Source of the DNA: Lithospermum erythrorhizon
Lineage: Eukaryota; Streptophyta; Magnoliopsida; Boraginales; Boraginaceae
Assembly: GCA_019722365.1 (NCBI GenBank)
Contig: JADFUC010001380.1
Location: forward strand, 1,240,001 to 1,304,000
Direction of reading: 5' to 3'
DNA: 64,000 bases
This document shows positions 35,959 through 49,120 of the stretch, piece by piece (positions within the stretch are counted from its first letter, which is position 1; each line of letters begins with the position of its first letter). Position numbers and translations under genes: made by a program. The notes under the pieces are model-generated. The model was not told the origin of the DNA and made no database searches. It saw nothing but the letters and a program-made list of their open reading frames with translations.

Positions 35959-36240
35959 GTGGCAGACCACGGTTCATGCCAAATTGTCAAAATGTTCACA
36001 TACATAGTCACAGGGAGCTTTAAAGGAGCATTGTGTCAACAAATTCCTTGTGTGGATAGTGCACTTGTGGCAGAAGCTTTGGCATTGCGAGAGGGCCTTT
36101 ACTTCAGCCAGCAGACATTTCGGTTCGTCGAGTTAGAAAGCGATTCCAAGCAGTTAGTAAATGTTCTACAAGGTGTTTGGAGCTGCCCAACGGAGGGAGC
36201 ATTATTATATATTCAACATTTGTATGTTATATGGAGGTAA
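35959..36240 (+). pseudogene. RNase H-like domain fragment (plant RVT_3 type)
   Basis: A 93-residue open frame carries DSALVAEALALREGLYFSQQ followed by FVELESDSKQLVNVLQGV. These are the AEA-AL-E and E-DS----V motifs of the RNase H-like domain common in plant non-LTR retroelements and in loose plant RNase H-like proteins. The first part of the fold (the DGS strand) is replaced by unrelated-looking residues and the C-terminal part is missing, so it is probably a relic. An intact small gene cannot be wholly excluded. Confidence 0.6.
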
Positions 36241-38169
36241 AATTCCAACACGTCAAGAGAGCGATCAACAACGCGCCACATTGTGTTGCACATTAATACA
36301 ATGACTCAAAGCTCCATGATAGCTGGGCAATTTTTCTTAGAATGACGTTTTTAGTCCCATGCTTTTTTTTAAAAACAGTTGCGCCAAAACGCCTTTGTTT
36401 TTAATCATCGCTTCATCCCTATTGCTCAATCAAAACACGTTTATCCACTACTTTGCAACTCAAAGGATTCATTCTAGTAAACGAGCGGTAAACTTACCAC
36501 TAGGAACTTGCTCGAGTCAGTTCTCAAATGGCTGATTCTATATTATAAACGAATCTAAAACGTCCTAAGTTTCGATTCGATTCAAAAAGTCAATGCCTGA
36601 GGCTCAATTAAGCTTGATCGAACATTCAAATTTAATAATAAAATATGAAAAAAAATAACTAAGGAAATAGAATCGGTGAATTCGGCTAAAATTTAATTTA
36701 ACCTAAAATGTACGAATCGAAATTTTTCGCGTCTCTAATTCATTCATTTTTGATAGTAAAATTAATAGAGAATAATCAAGAGCAAATAAATGAAATCTCA
36801 CATATAAGAAAATAACTACATCATTAATGATTGAATTGACATTAAAATTGATTAAAAAAATCAGCTGTGAATCATAAGTCAAATTAATATTGAAGCTAAC
36901 ATCGAAATTGAGTTATTGATCGATGTGCGAAGGATGTTGCTTCCTTTCCTTGATTTGTTGTTCAACATAGCTTAATTGAAGTCTTTCATTTATGACCCTT
37001 GAGCAATTGAAAATCCAAGTGTTAAAGGAAACAAGAGGCCAAATAAATTTAGGAGGGGGCTAAATTGAAAAAGGAGACTGAACAATAAAGTATTAGTGTT
37101 GCCAAGTTTTGAACCTGCTGCTACACTATGGTTTGTTATTGGTTTGCCTTTGTTTTTAAATGATTATATAAAAAAAAAAAAATTCAAAATCTGGTGGTGC
37201 AATTAAAATTCAGTAATACTAACGTGGGTCCGGCTATGGAGTTAAATACCGACTTTCAACACCTCCTGTTTGGCTTATCAAGCCCTTTTATAGAGATGTT
37301 TCTGTTTAATATTTTTGTCCATGAACATTATTATTATCGTTTATTTTTTTAATTAATCATATCGTTTTAACAAAATAATTTCATTTCAAAATGTATTTAT
37401 CGTTTGTAAAAATTTATTTTTTCAAAATAATTGATTGCTTATAATTTCTCAATGTACTTTTTATAATTCCAACATGTATTTTTACATTTCAATATAGCTT
37501 TTTACAATTTCAATGTAGAATTTTTCACAACAAATATTTTCATCTAAACAATCTGGGGCATTACTGGAAAGATTACGCATAAGTTACAAGTCACATCACA
37601 CGCATGAGAGTTGAGGCCTGATGAAGGCACACGGGCCACGGCACACCGCATATCTGCACGACCCAACTAATTGGGCTTCTATGGATCATTATGAAGCCTG
37701 CGGTTGAGTTATTAGTAATGACTCAAAATTTTTGTATAGGAATATGGGCTGGCCTAATAGAACTACATTATTGGTTGTGTTTGTTTCGAAAGTTAATTTT
37801 GTACGTAGATAATGTAGATTAAGCCAAGCTTAATTTCAGATAGCGATATTGTCAGACACACAATGACAAATATTACAAGATGGTCCGTGACTAACGGAGA
37901 CGCTTCGCATAACAAAACTTTTGAGACCATAAACGAGAAGTTACATTATTGTTGATTAGTTCCTCAAAGTGGTATCAACGGTGATCAAGTTAAATAACCC
38001 GTCTGTATAAGTATTATTTTAATATTCTAGTTGTTCGATTGAGCGTTGGTAAGAATTAAAATTTGTAGTTCAAATAGTAAAAAATATCGGGTTGGGGCGA
38101 TAATATAAGCTCAAGGTAAATATAATACATGCTCCAAATATGAAGAACCGCAGACGAGTATAAACCAAG
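36241..38169. other. AT-rich unassigned DNA
   Basis: No gene is visible. GTGGTATCAACGG near 37972 faintly resembles a retroelement primer site but has no LTR end beside it. Confidence 0.35.
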
Positions 38170-40085
38170 ACACTGGAACGACTTAACACCATACTATTTA
38201 AGCATTCCCACCAACCCCCATCCAGTTTGTCTGTTTTCATCAAAACTCACCAACCCCCCATCCCCTCGATTCAGTTTAACCAATTCTTCCCCATTCCTTG
38301 ATTTTTTTTTTCATTTTTCTTTACAAATATCGGCTGAATCTAACTTCATAATCTGTTCCCCATCTTTGTGATTATCAAATATTTATTTTTAATCTTGAAA
38401 TCTATTTCTTATCGGGGCAATAGTCGACTATTTAACTTTTCGAATTTTTACAATTTACATTTTAAATCACCTTTTAAATTTGTAAAAGTATATTATTAAA
38501 TCTTAATATAGTTATTTTGGGAGTAAAAGTTTTGATTTTATATTGTTGGGAAGAGATTATAAAGAAATGTAAATTGAGTAGTATTTGGGATTTGGAATAA
38601 AGGTCATAAAATAGGTAAATTAGTTGAGTAAAAATGGATTTTTGGATTTATTAATTATTAAAGGTTAGTCAGTGCAGCAACATTGTATTATGAAGTGTGG
38701 TTGAAATTTTATTGTTTTATTAGTCACACGCTTAGTAACTTTTCCAATTCAAAGTTGATAATTGGTAACTAAAAATTTGTCGAGGATAGTTAAACTAAAA
38801 TGTGCTAAAAGGTTTAAATTAAAAACTTTAAGTTGAGAAGTTATAACTCCAAGCCTCTAAAATATAATTATTTAAGTGAACACTAAAATGGAGTTAAAAT
38901 GGTAGTAAGTAGTAAATGTAATTCTCATGCTTGTGGTTAAACTGAAAGTACGCGAAAGTCACTTGGATTAATTAGGCGAGGCGTTAAATATTTCTAGCCA
39001 AGGAAGATTTTCTCACTCTTGCCAGATATTAATTTTACTTCCTCAAAGTGAATTTGTTGAATTTGGGTGATAATTGTGAACATGTTTTATCTATTTTTGT
39101 GTCATCAGCTCGAGTATGATTAGTTGGGTTGATTGGCCATAGAATGAAGCGAGGAGTCAAGGCGGCTGCCATTTGTACTATCCAAAGACGCTTGTACCTC
39201 GGTATGACTGCATGAGCGCTGTGTATTTGCCTCTGCACTCCTCGTTAATGTTAAGTTGCTTATACCAAGGCCGATTTTATTACAAGTTTCTTCAGGCCGA
39301 AAAGAATTGCAGGCCTTTATCGCTGAACCGGATCAGAGTCGACTGGAACATTAATTACTGGTTAAGACTAGTTGGCAGACCTGTAGACCTTACTTCAAAA
39401 TGTTTGCCACTTTTCTCGAGACGCACGACATAAATGACGCCTTTTACTGTAACGCGCACGCTTAACACCATTTAATCTCTACCAGGATCATGAACATCTA
39501 AGATTAAGATACTGTATTTACGCAAGCACGATCACGAACTCTTAATGATATTTTATTTTAGCACGGCCTCGAAATGTGGTAGTATTCTCGCAATATTTAT
39601 CTATTTTGGCGGATTTAACTATGCTTATATTACCACGCTGGAGCAAGCACTCTACCCTAAGTTAAGTATTCACTAGTTTTCGCAGCCTTACACCCTATTA
39701 AATTTTCGACATTTTATTTTGTGTCAGTTGATTGCGCCTGAAGCCCAACGGATTCTGACTTAGTCCCTAAAGAAATGGGACGCGTCGTAGATCCTCATGT
39801 TTCGCTTTTGATTTGTAGCTCGTATTTATTATTGTTATTTCGAGATTTCCGCATCGAAATGATTTTGAGCTTTTGTACTTTGAAGATTGTTGTATTTTAT
39901 TGTTTCATGTTGACAGGAAATTTCACTCCATACTTTCTTTATAAATCGCTCTTTCTAATGTGATCTTGTTTTATCGGGTTTATTTGCCAATGCGTAGTCT
40001 TTTTAAATTTGAGTCATCCATCGCATTTCGGCTGACCTTCTGGCCCAAAAGATTTCCATTTATCTAACCTCAAGAAATTTGACCC
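38170..40085 (-). mobile_element. Gypsy-type LTR-like repeat, copy 2 (older)
   Basis: Shares ordered blocks with 21503-23912: a pyrimidine-rich CACCAACCCCC stretch near 38205-38270, CTTAATATAGTTATTTTGGG near 38502 (copy 1 near 22032), a TTGTACCTCGG block near 39190, and GAGTCATCCATCG near 40012 leading to TCTAACCTCA (copy 1 near 23838-23882). It is more diverged and shorter than copy 1. The borders are approximate. Confidence 0.5.
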
Positions 40086-43000
40086 ACAAGGCATATCGGT
40101 CCTGATAAGTTGCATCCGCTTATATTTTTCTATCCAAATTTAATATTTATGTTAATCATGTACCATATTGCAACATTTATACCATTTTCGTTATTCACGA
40201 CCCAACATTACTTCGTTAGTGGGCTATGTTAATTAACCCTCGAGACTTTTACATTGAAGTTTGCTATAAGTCTATTACTGCCTTCCTCGGTCCTCACCAT
40301 ATTTCAGTTTTGGTAGGTTGAACAGTAATTGCGAACCCAACACTTGATTTTCCTGCACTAGCTTTTTAAAAATTTATTGTATGTTGTACAAAGTTGGATT
40401 TTGCATTAATACTATCCAAATATTATTAATCGTTCATCACTTTATCCTCCTAAAATGTAGACTGACCTTCCATGTCATTATTTAATAATGGAAACAAAAA
40501 TATTAAAATAAAATTCCTCCAATCTTCTTACTTTAATAACATCTTTGTAATATTTTGTTGGTTTCATTTTCTTGACTTAAAAAATGGATTTATTTTCTTC
40601 TTACATACTAGTACTTAAATTTATTATCTCATTACAAAGAGACTAATAACAAACTTCAGCTCTGATCTACAACTTTGTTAAAACCTATCATTTTATCGTT
40701 TGAGGAATTGAATTGTTTAATACAATAGTATTGTTCACTTATATGTATATATATACAGTATATACAATGCCACATTCTTTAAATTGTTTGAGATGAGCAT
40801 AATAAGTACCAAGCCAGTTCTAGAAATTTATTTGTAACATGGATTTGTACCACGCTACCTTATATTTCATTGAAGGCTCAGCTAAATTAGGTATACGGTC
40901 ATGCTTTGCTTCTGGTAGTTGCCAAACTATATAGCATTTGACTTTCATATACCTAACAACTGCCAGGTTAGTTTATTGAAAAAAAATCTTATGCCACATG
41001 AATGTTTAATGTAGATGATTCGTAGCTGTTCACATCACAGTGTATATTTGTTCAAAGGGTTTAACTCATTAAAAAATTAACACTAATGAGTAATGATTCC
41101 ACCACAATTCAATTTAACTAATATGTTTGGTTACTCACTTAATTAGGTATTTAAAATTCTATTTTTATAATTTGTGTTCTTAGGACATAGGTTAAGATGA
41201 TAATTAAGGAAAATATTTGATACAAGATTTATATATGAACTTTGATATGAAAATATTTGTTAAATATATTTCATTATTATTTTCAATTTTACTTCTTAAC
41301 TTGTACCGTAAGGACACATATTAGAAAAACCGTTTAAAATTTGACATATCAATAGTAACTGTATATTTCAAGTATATCAATATTAATCGATTCAAATTGT
41401 ACCCTAATGACTAATCATTTCAGACATGAAAATGTTAAAATAGACACACAAAAAAAATCATTTAACATAAGGTAAATTCAGAATTCCACCAAACAATATT
41501 TTTTTGGATAAATTTTAAAATAAAGAAAGAAATAAGGGTGCATATTTAATTAACAAAATAACTAAATTGACGAATCGAGGTCGATTAAATTATTATAAAT
41601 CAAGCGAGTTTTTGGTTCGATTACCAACTCGGGATTGATTTTGGAGAAATCGGTCTAACTAACAACACTAGTAGTAGAACACTACTAGTAGCGAGTAGCC
41701 TATTTAGAACCAGGTCTTGGAAAAAAAATTAATAACGTAACGGAAATCAATGAAAAGGATTGACAAAAATGCTAAAAGTATTCATTCTGCAAAAGCAAAA
41801 TACATGTATCAAACTCCATGTTGAGTAATTTGATTGAAAGAATATGTATTGTAGAATGTAGACCACCACATTACTGTAGAAAGAAATGAAAAAATAAAGA
41901 TGAAGTGTCCATGTTCCACTGACCCTTATGTTTCTCTAAAGCCAATTTTACTACGTAATATTAAAGAAAGCAGAATGTGATATTTTTCCATTAATAAATG
42001 TTCTAATAAGATGGTCGAAAGAGATCCAATGATGTTTACAAAATTAAACAACCAATCACTAAGTCGTTTTGTCTCCATCGCTTGTTTTTGTCAAAAGGTA
42101 AAATGATGATCTACACCTTCATCCATTGTAAATTTCAACAATTTCTTTGTCATGGCGGGGACCTTGATATTTACTTTTCTACAGTACATATGTAAGATAA
42201 TCAAATTCAATATGATTTCAATGTAACACCCACACACTAATTAAGACCATCGGTTTATAGCCGTACTTTAAGGGAAACTGATATGAGTAGATAGGATATA
42301 TAGCCATATATTTTGTGGAGACCAGGGTGGCGCGCGGCTGCCGGAAAGAGGAGATGGGTCGATTTGCAGTGGTTGCTGCTGGGGTACAACTAATAACATG
42401 CGATTGGAGGGGCGAGGTTTTCGAGAGGAGAAGAGAATTCGGGAGAGAAGGGTTGATGAAGGGAAATTTTTTTTTTTTTTTTTTGTGGGTGTAAGAATAC
42501 AAAAATATTCCTGCAAAATTGTCACTTGAATAGTATGTGCCTATGTGGTATTAAAGTAAAAGATAAAGTCGGGACAAAAAAATTCATTGTTAGAAGATAA
42601 ATAAGCATATATAGGTATTACCTATAGATTACGCTAGAAGTAAAGGAGTCGCATAAAGTAGACTCTAGAAGCGACGAGGTTTAATTTCTTGTGACAACTT
42701 TACTCACTGCTGCAAGAATTTTTTATATATAAAATGTATGTTGAAAATAAGATAAAGTTTTAAGCTTATAATGTATTCACTAATTCACCAAAGATTTCGA
42801 AGAATAATGTATTCACAAGGATCTCATTGGCGGGTTGTAATCGTACTTCGTAGGGCCCTAGGTGACTATAAATCGACGAAGCAAAACCTGTGAAATTGAA
42901 GGATTTGGACCTTCCAATTACAAAATAATAGTGTATTCACATGAATGATGATGAAGATAGAGAAACTTTGGCTAGGGGCGGCTCATTATCACTATTTACT

Positions 43001-44017
43001 TTTATACACATTACTGACATAAGATATGTTCTATAGATGATGTAATTATCTATTGATAATTTGATACTTAAAGAGGTAAATCATTACACTAAGCGGACTC
43101 AGTTTCTGTCACGAGATTTCGCGGAGGAGATTCGAATCGCGGGATGTCTTCCCAGTGGTCGGAGGGCCAAAACTCTTTTAAGCAGGCTTGTCACAGTGCA
43201 TCGACTGCATTATTGACATCTTGTGAAGAGGTAGGGTATTGACGTTGGCTTATTTCTAGCTCATTTTGTAGGTGGTAATTTGACACTCTATGTATGATAA
43301 TATCATATGGATGTCCTTCACCTAAACCTTACTAAAATGAATTCAACCTGTTTCATACCATACCTTAGCTTGTAAATCACATATATTCATACCACCGGCA
43401 ATGAAGTCATTGGACTAATCTATTTTGGATATTTGAGAACATGGGTTGATTTAAGATTATTTTATCTATGACGGGATGGTTGGTGTCGAAGGTCCAAACA
43501 TTATTACTATTTTTTATAATTTAAAACTATTTTACCTGTACGTGGAATGAATCTAGGAAAACAAAATGAATTGAAGAAGAATTTCATAAATCAGGAATGA
43601 ATCTAACCCAAACTTATAACTAAATGGATTTATAAATTCTCTCACAATTTTTCCTCTCCTCAAACAAAACATGGCCTAAAACCTAAGGTATGAGACTTAA
43701 ACCAAAATAAGTTACGGAGTATTTCAAAGGAAAAAGTAACCTTGCCCATCTTTGGATAACATCACATATATCTTGACATAGATATATAATATATAATATT
43801 GTCCTCTCACCAAACCAAAGCTAATAACTAATGCTACCAAACCATCTGATGATGTTCCACGAGACAATGTAGTGATAGGAAATGTAGTTGATTCGGATTT
43901 ATTTGCTTGCCATTTATGAATTTTTTGGATAGGGAACCCCATACTAGCTACTTTAATCATAGGGCCACTCTCCATTCAACTCTAGGGCAAAATTTATGTA
44001 TATTGGTTCTATTGAAT
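40086..44017. other. AT-rich intergenic DNA without a supportable gene
   Basis: A T-run of about 18 bases at 42465-42483 borders a GC-richer stretch (42320-42450) with open frames on the minus strand. These look accidental, or belong to an unidentified inserted fragment. Near 43100-43160 a minus-strand GATTCGAATC word resembles a Pol III B-box of a degraded SINE, but no A-box was found. TACGGAGTA-type MITE end words occur near 43712. Confidence 0.35.
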
Positions 44018-45634
44018 TGTAGACCATGAAAATTTATAAAAAAAATTAATTAAATTGATTATGGCCAATTAATCCATTAATTAAAGTTATTAAAATGTCA
44101 CGTGGCTAATTAGGGTTCTTATTAAACCAAATTAAACCACCGATCAAATAAGGGTTCCGGAAGTAAAATCACAGTGGTGAAGTTAAAATAGGGTTTTACA
44201 TTAATTAACCTAATTTAAAACCGAAATAGGCTTCCGAGAAAAAGTCTGAATTAAATTTCAATTGAAATTAGGGTTCGAAGTCAAGAATCCCCTAATTTTA
44301 TGATTAATTCGACCATGTTGTGTAAAATAAAGTTTTGGAATGGCGTGGTTTTAAATGAAGGCTACCGGCGGGATTTAAAAGCGAAAGACTCGAGAAGTTT
44401 GAGTTAAAATTAAAAGCTCAAAAGTCCAGGACCTTAAAATAGGCGCCCATTTTGGGTTACTTGGTGCCCCGGTGTGCTTTTAATCAACGGTCAAATCTTC
44501 TTAATCGTGATGAAGATCGTGATTATGCAGCAATCGGCCGTCAGGCAGTATTCAAAGCCTAGAGCCTATAAATACCCCCGATTTTCGAAGTGGGATCGGG
44601 AGCCAGAAAAAACACTACGAAAAATAGGAGAGAATTGAGAAAAACCTACGAAATTTCTCCAAGTTAGAAGTTTAAACCGCCAACAAAATACCACGTGGAG
44701 GTTGGAAAACACCTCGAGGCGACCAACATAGGCGTCAAGAAACAAAATTACTGAATAAGCGGGTAATTTCTTCAAGTCTGAAGCAAAATCGATGAAATCA
44801 TTTCGCGTTTCTCAGGCAGCCCCAGTGTCGGGGATTAAGCTCATTAGCCACGATTATTCGGATATTTGTATGAAACGTCGATAGACTTTGGGTGTCGAGC
44901 CTGACTAATAGCTGAAGCCCCATAGCTAGATACTAGGCGGAAAACTTGCACTATAAAAGAGCATGCAGTCGATTGATATCATCCAATAAGGTTGGAACTC
45001 TCCGCTTTCATCTTGATCATCATCATTCTCTGACAACAAACTGCTAAGAGGCTGTTTTTAGTGCAAACAAGAAACGGCCGGCCCCGCTTCAAAAAGCTCA
45101 AACAAAGTCCCTTAATCGAAGCTAGTGAGTGCCGACTACATAGTGTTCTGATATCACTGCTGACAGAAGGTGAAGTCCACCGTCGGCGTCAAGTTCCACC
45201 GATGCAAGCAGCTTGTAGTAAGAATCATCAGTCTAAAGTAGACGGAGATCAAGTCGAAGACCGCGTCGAGTGCGTCTGACTGACACGAGAATAAGCTTGA
45301 GAACCCCCGGCTGGGACCATATCCAAGTCGAGACCAAGTCTTAGTCCATGGGCAGGGCAATATCCCGGCTAAACCCAATAGGCATAATACATACCGGTTC
45401 AAATCCTTCGAGTCGAGCTCAAATCAAGCCGAGGCTCGTATCAAGCTCGTATCAAGTTTTAGTCGAGTCAGCAACCCGAGACATCTCCTGAAAATCATCG
45501 GCAAATGCTTGGACTCGTAGTTTAGGCGATCGATCCTGCGATTTGATAAAACATGCTGTTGAAAAATTTTCCACCTCTGATTGGGTTTTATTGTACCATT
45601 TTCATAAATAATAAAAATTCTTCTTTGCATTACA
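44018..45634 (+). mobile_element. Probable solo LTR, 1.6 kb
   Basis: It starts TGTAGACCATG and ends TTTGCATTACA, with canonical TG/CA termini. The flanking pentamers are TGAAT (left) and TGTAT (right), a near match to a 5-bp target duplication. Inside, CCTATAAATACC at 44565-44576 is a strong TATA box and AATAATAAAA near 45607 could serve polyadenylation. Sequence between them is GC-richer than the flanks. No retroviral-type protein domain lies on either side, which suggests recombination down to a single LTR. Confidence 0.6.
44567..44574 (+). promoter_or_regulatory. TATA box inside the solo LTR
   Basis: TATAAATA followed by a C-run, a normal plant Pol II core promoter layout within the U3 part of an LTR. 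Confidence 0.5.
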
Positions 45635-46297
45635 TGTATTTAGTTCAAATTAATAGGTTTATTTGAAAGTTAGCTCAATAAGAAATTAATGTATTTTTTT
45701 TATAAGTAATGCATGAATTAATAAGAAATATCCAATACATTTGTTTTAGAGCTATTAGGAGCACTAATGAAACTTTCATTCAAAATATTACAATCCATAG
45801 AATTAAAGTAACTTATTGTAATATCTAACAAGTTAACAAAACAATCAATCAAAAATAACTTACACATATTCTTTATTTCATTTTTTCTTTATTTCCAATT
45901 CTTCCTGCCTGAATCTTAATTAAAATAAAGAAGTGAAACTTATAATGGATGTCAGTTTCTTGTTGAGAAACGTGATTTTCAGCATTGTTTTGGATAAAAT
46001 AGACTCCTAATTAAGCAATTAAAATGGTGGTCCAGGACAATGGAATTTTTTGAAGATCTAATCTGATCAGAAGAGAATGCACGGATGTATAATTGTGTTT
46101 TGTACATTACCATTCAAATTTACCAAAATAGAGTATTATCAAATTATAAATGTACCGTTGATTTGATTAAACCAAGAGACTTGCCATTAAATCAAATAGA
46201 GAAGATAATTGACAGAAATGTACTGCCATCACTAAAAAAGTCCATATTAGCATAGGCCCCTAATTGCCATTACCAATAACTAAGGGCATATTAATTA

Positions 46298-46528
46298 CTC
46301 CCTCTATTTTTTTTTTATTGTTCTATCCAAAAAAAATTATTTTAAAATATTTGTCGTTTTAACGTAAGCATGCTTAATATATTTTCGATGTATTTTTTGG
46401 CTATTTTCTCATGAAATTATCAGCCCGTCAATGATATAGTTTAATTATTATCATTTTACATTTTCCAAGTAATACTTTTACTACTTTTCTTAATCTGTAA
46501 AAGTACTAAAACAAAAAATTGAAGGAAG
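46298..46528. mobile_element. Stowaway-like MITE
   Basis: Flanked by TA. Left end CTCCCTCTATTTTTTTTT; inverted right end CTTCCTTCAATTTTTTGTT. 231 bp, non-coding. Confidence 0.65.
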
Positions 46529-47339
46529 TAGTTAATTCAATGTGTAAATAAATAACTACTGTATTATTAAGGCTTTACTACTAATAAATACTCCGTATTA
46601 TTCTGCAGTGTGGGTTGGATTCCTCCTAGAAGGAATTTCGTATGGATGTTGGTTAATGAAAAATTATCGATTATCTTGAATTGGTTGGGGTATATTTCAC
46701 GATTCACGCTTATGTATAGGCTTAGGGCGTAAATAATATAGAAATCATTACCTTGAGGATTTGAACCTTCTTTTTAGCATATACTCAATTGTATTGCAGT
46801 CGTTAACTTACCATACAACAAAGTGAAAGAGAAAGATATCTACAAGTTGCAGTTAAGAAAAGTCCATATAGCTTAAATTCCAAATACGCTGTTTCTAACT
46901 AATAGGAGCAAAGTGCATGCAATTTCTGACTAATAACAGCAAAGTGCATGCAATTTGAAAACTAAAATCTAATAATTTGCTTCATAATTAATTATACATT
47001 ATATAACTGCTTCCTAATTTATTACGGAGTACACATTATTGCTGACCAATGGGCATACATAAAAGAGCATCATGACCCTTTCCAACCTAGTCATGCCAAA
47101 CCATGGGTTAGTTATTTTATATTCAAGAAAGTTATACGGAGTAATAATAATATCAAATTAATAGACCAGTGGGTATTAAATTATTCGAATAGAGCATTTT
47201 GTATGGGTGTAGCTATTTTCAATGCTGAAGAATTTAAAAAGTGTATTACATGCCAAATATTTATTGATTGTGTGTCTTGGATTGAATTGACTTGCAAATA
47301 GGTTAGGCCATTTTGTATTCATAATTAGAGTTATTAGTA

Positions 47340-47765
47340 GTGGGAGCTCAGCCAAGCGACGGCTCGAGAAGCAGGCTCGGCTCGGCTCGGTCTATATTGA
47401 GCCTAGCTGAGCAGGCCTTCGGCTCGTTGGCTTTGAGAGTCGGCTCATTGGCTTCGATTATATGAAATATATATATTAAAAGGCAGGTTTGTTATAATTT
47501 TTATGATGATTCAAATTTGTTATCAAGGACTTGATGTTGTTATGATGAATTTTTATTATAATATAATCAATGTCAATATCAAATTTATCGATTGATAGTG
47601 TGTTGTCTTTTATTTTGTGCTATCACTTTAAAATTTAAAATTTCCACCAAGTGAGCTAGCTGGGCTTCATTTCAGTTTTGACTTCGACTGGGTGAGGCAA
47701 TGACAACCCGAGCCGAGCAGAGCCAATAATTCTCCAGCTCGGACTCGACTCGGCTCGATAACAGC
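47340..47765. mobile_element. Candidate hAT-like MITE with GGCTCGG subterminal repeats
   Basis: GGCTCGGCTCGGCTCGG near the left end faces CTCGGACTCGACTCGGCTCG and GAGCCGAGC near the right end, with an AT-rich core. Such inverted GC-rich subterminal words are typical of plant hAT MITEs. The target duplication could not be identified. Confidence 0.45.
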
Positions 47766-49120
47766 TGTATTCACAATTGACCAAAGCCTTTCGTTTTCAT
47801 TGGACATACATCTTCGCCAATGAAATAAAATAAAATAATGGTTGATAAAATATATGCATGCATGCCTAGTGATCTTCAATTGCATTTAAGTTTCCAATTT
47901 TTCTAACCAATGTATGTACATCATCAATTACTAAGGACTAAGGATAAAGTTACTGAATTGTCTTTTTAATATTTTTCTTTCTCATTTTGGTTAATCATTA
48001 AGCTTAATTAGTTTCAAAATTTAAGTTACAAAGGAAGGAAAAGCTAATAAATTAAAGGAACATCAAATAATTGAAAAATAACAAAAAAATGAAATGAGTA
48101 TCTATTTTATTTATTCATAAACTATGGTTTGGATCAACAATATATTGAATGATCATATATATAAATGAATATAATGACAACAAATAAATAAGTTGGTTAT
48201 TAAACATTATATTTATATATATAATGTTGATAAAAACTTATTATTAACTTATAATATCCCTACTATTTGCTTCCAAAACTGATCTAATTGTTTCACTTCT
48301 TCTCTCAATGGAGATTAGAATAATTGAGAATATATATCCAAATATAAAACTAAATTCAATTATCCCATCTTCTTTTATTTTCTGTAAGGGCTAAAAACAT
48401 TAATCCTAGCTACTTGAAAAGAGAAAAAATAATAGGCCCACCCTATGGTTTTTTTTTTGGTAGATAAGATCTAAAAACATTATTATTAGAAGTATAAATG
48501 ATTGTTTGACTTTCGCTTAACACTACTTTTTAACTAATAGATGTATAAATACCATATACAAAGCTCAATATATACGTATTAGGACTTAGGTACATGTATA
48601 AATACCAATTACCATATACAGAAAAAGGAAATAAAGTAGTCCATGTCTACTGTATTAGATAAGGGGTCGAAAATTAAAAATTAATGAAGTCAAGTACCTA
48701 AAATCAATTCAGAAAAGGAACCAAAAAGAGGGCGAAAATCAACTACTTAAGGTAACTTAGAGATAAGAAAATGAAACCAATATTGCCGGGAAAATATTGT
48801 ATAATGATATTATTCAGTTTTCTATAGAAAAAATAATAATACGGAATAATATTTATATGTAAAATTTTATTAGATGATTAATTAAATTAAAAGCGATAAA
48901 CGCTCAACTTTGAACATAAAATTAGTCTTTTTTATAGAAGAAATAAAATTGAAGTTTGAACAATTTTTTTGGTTATGGAGAGGCGAGCCTTTTCTTGTTC
49001 ATACTCCTCTGAAGGAACTTTCTCCATACTCTTCCTTTTCCTTCTTTTCATTCTCATACTATTTGTTCTCTAAACAAAACCAAACCAGAATAAGTTGTTA
49101 TTGCATTTGATTGAAGTAAC

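Larger units (their letters stand above)
45635..49120. other. AT-rich upstream region of FAB1C
   Basis: Contains a Stowaway-like MITE (46298-46528) and a candidate hAT-like MITE (47340-47765), listed separately. A minus-strand GGTTCAAATCC B-box word lies at 46757-46767. The 5' transcribed part of the kinase gene may start around 48950-49110, where the DNA turns pyrimidine-rich, but no start site can be fixed. Confidence 0.4.

Noticed and set aside
37972..37985. GTGGTATCAACGG as a retroelement primer site
   Set aside because: Only eight bases match the tRNA-iMet complement and no LTR end precedes it.
42218..42525. Lys-run and Pro/Ser-rich frames on the minus strand
   Set aside because: Created by a T-run of about 18 bases and a local GC-rich stretch; there is no start context or conserved motif.
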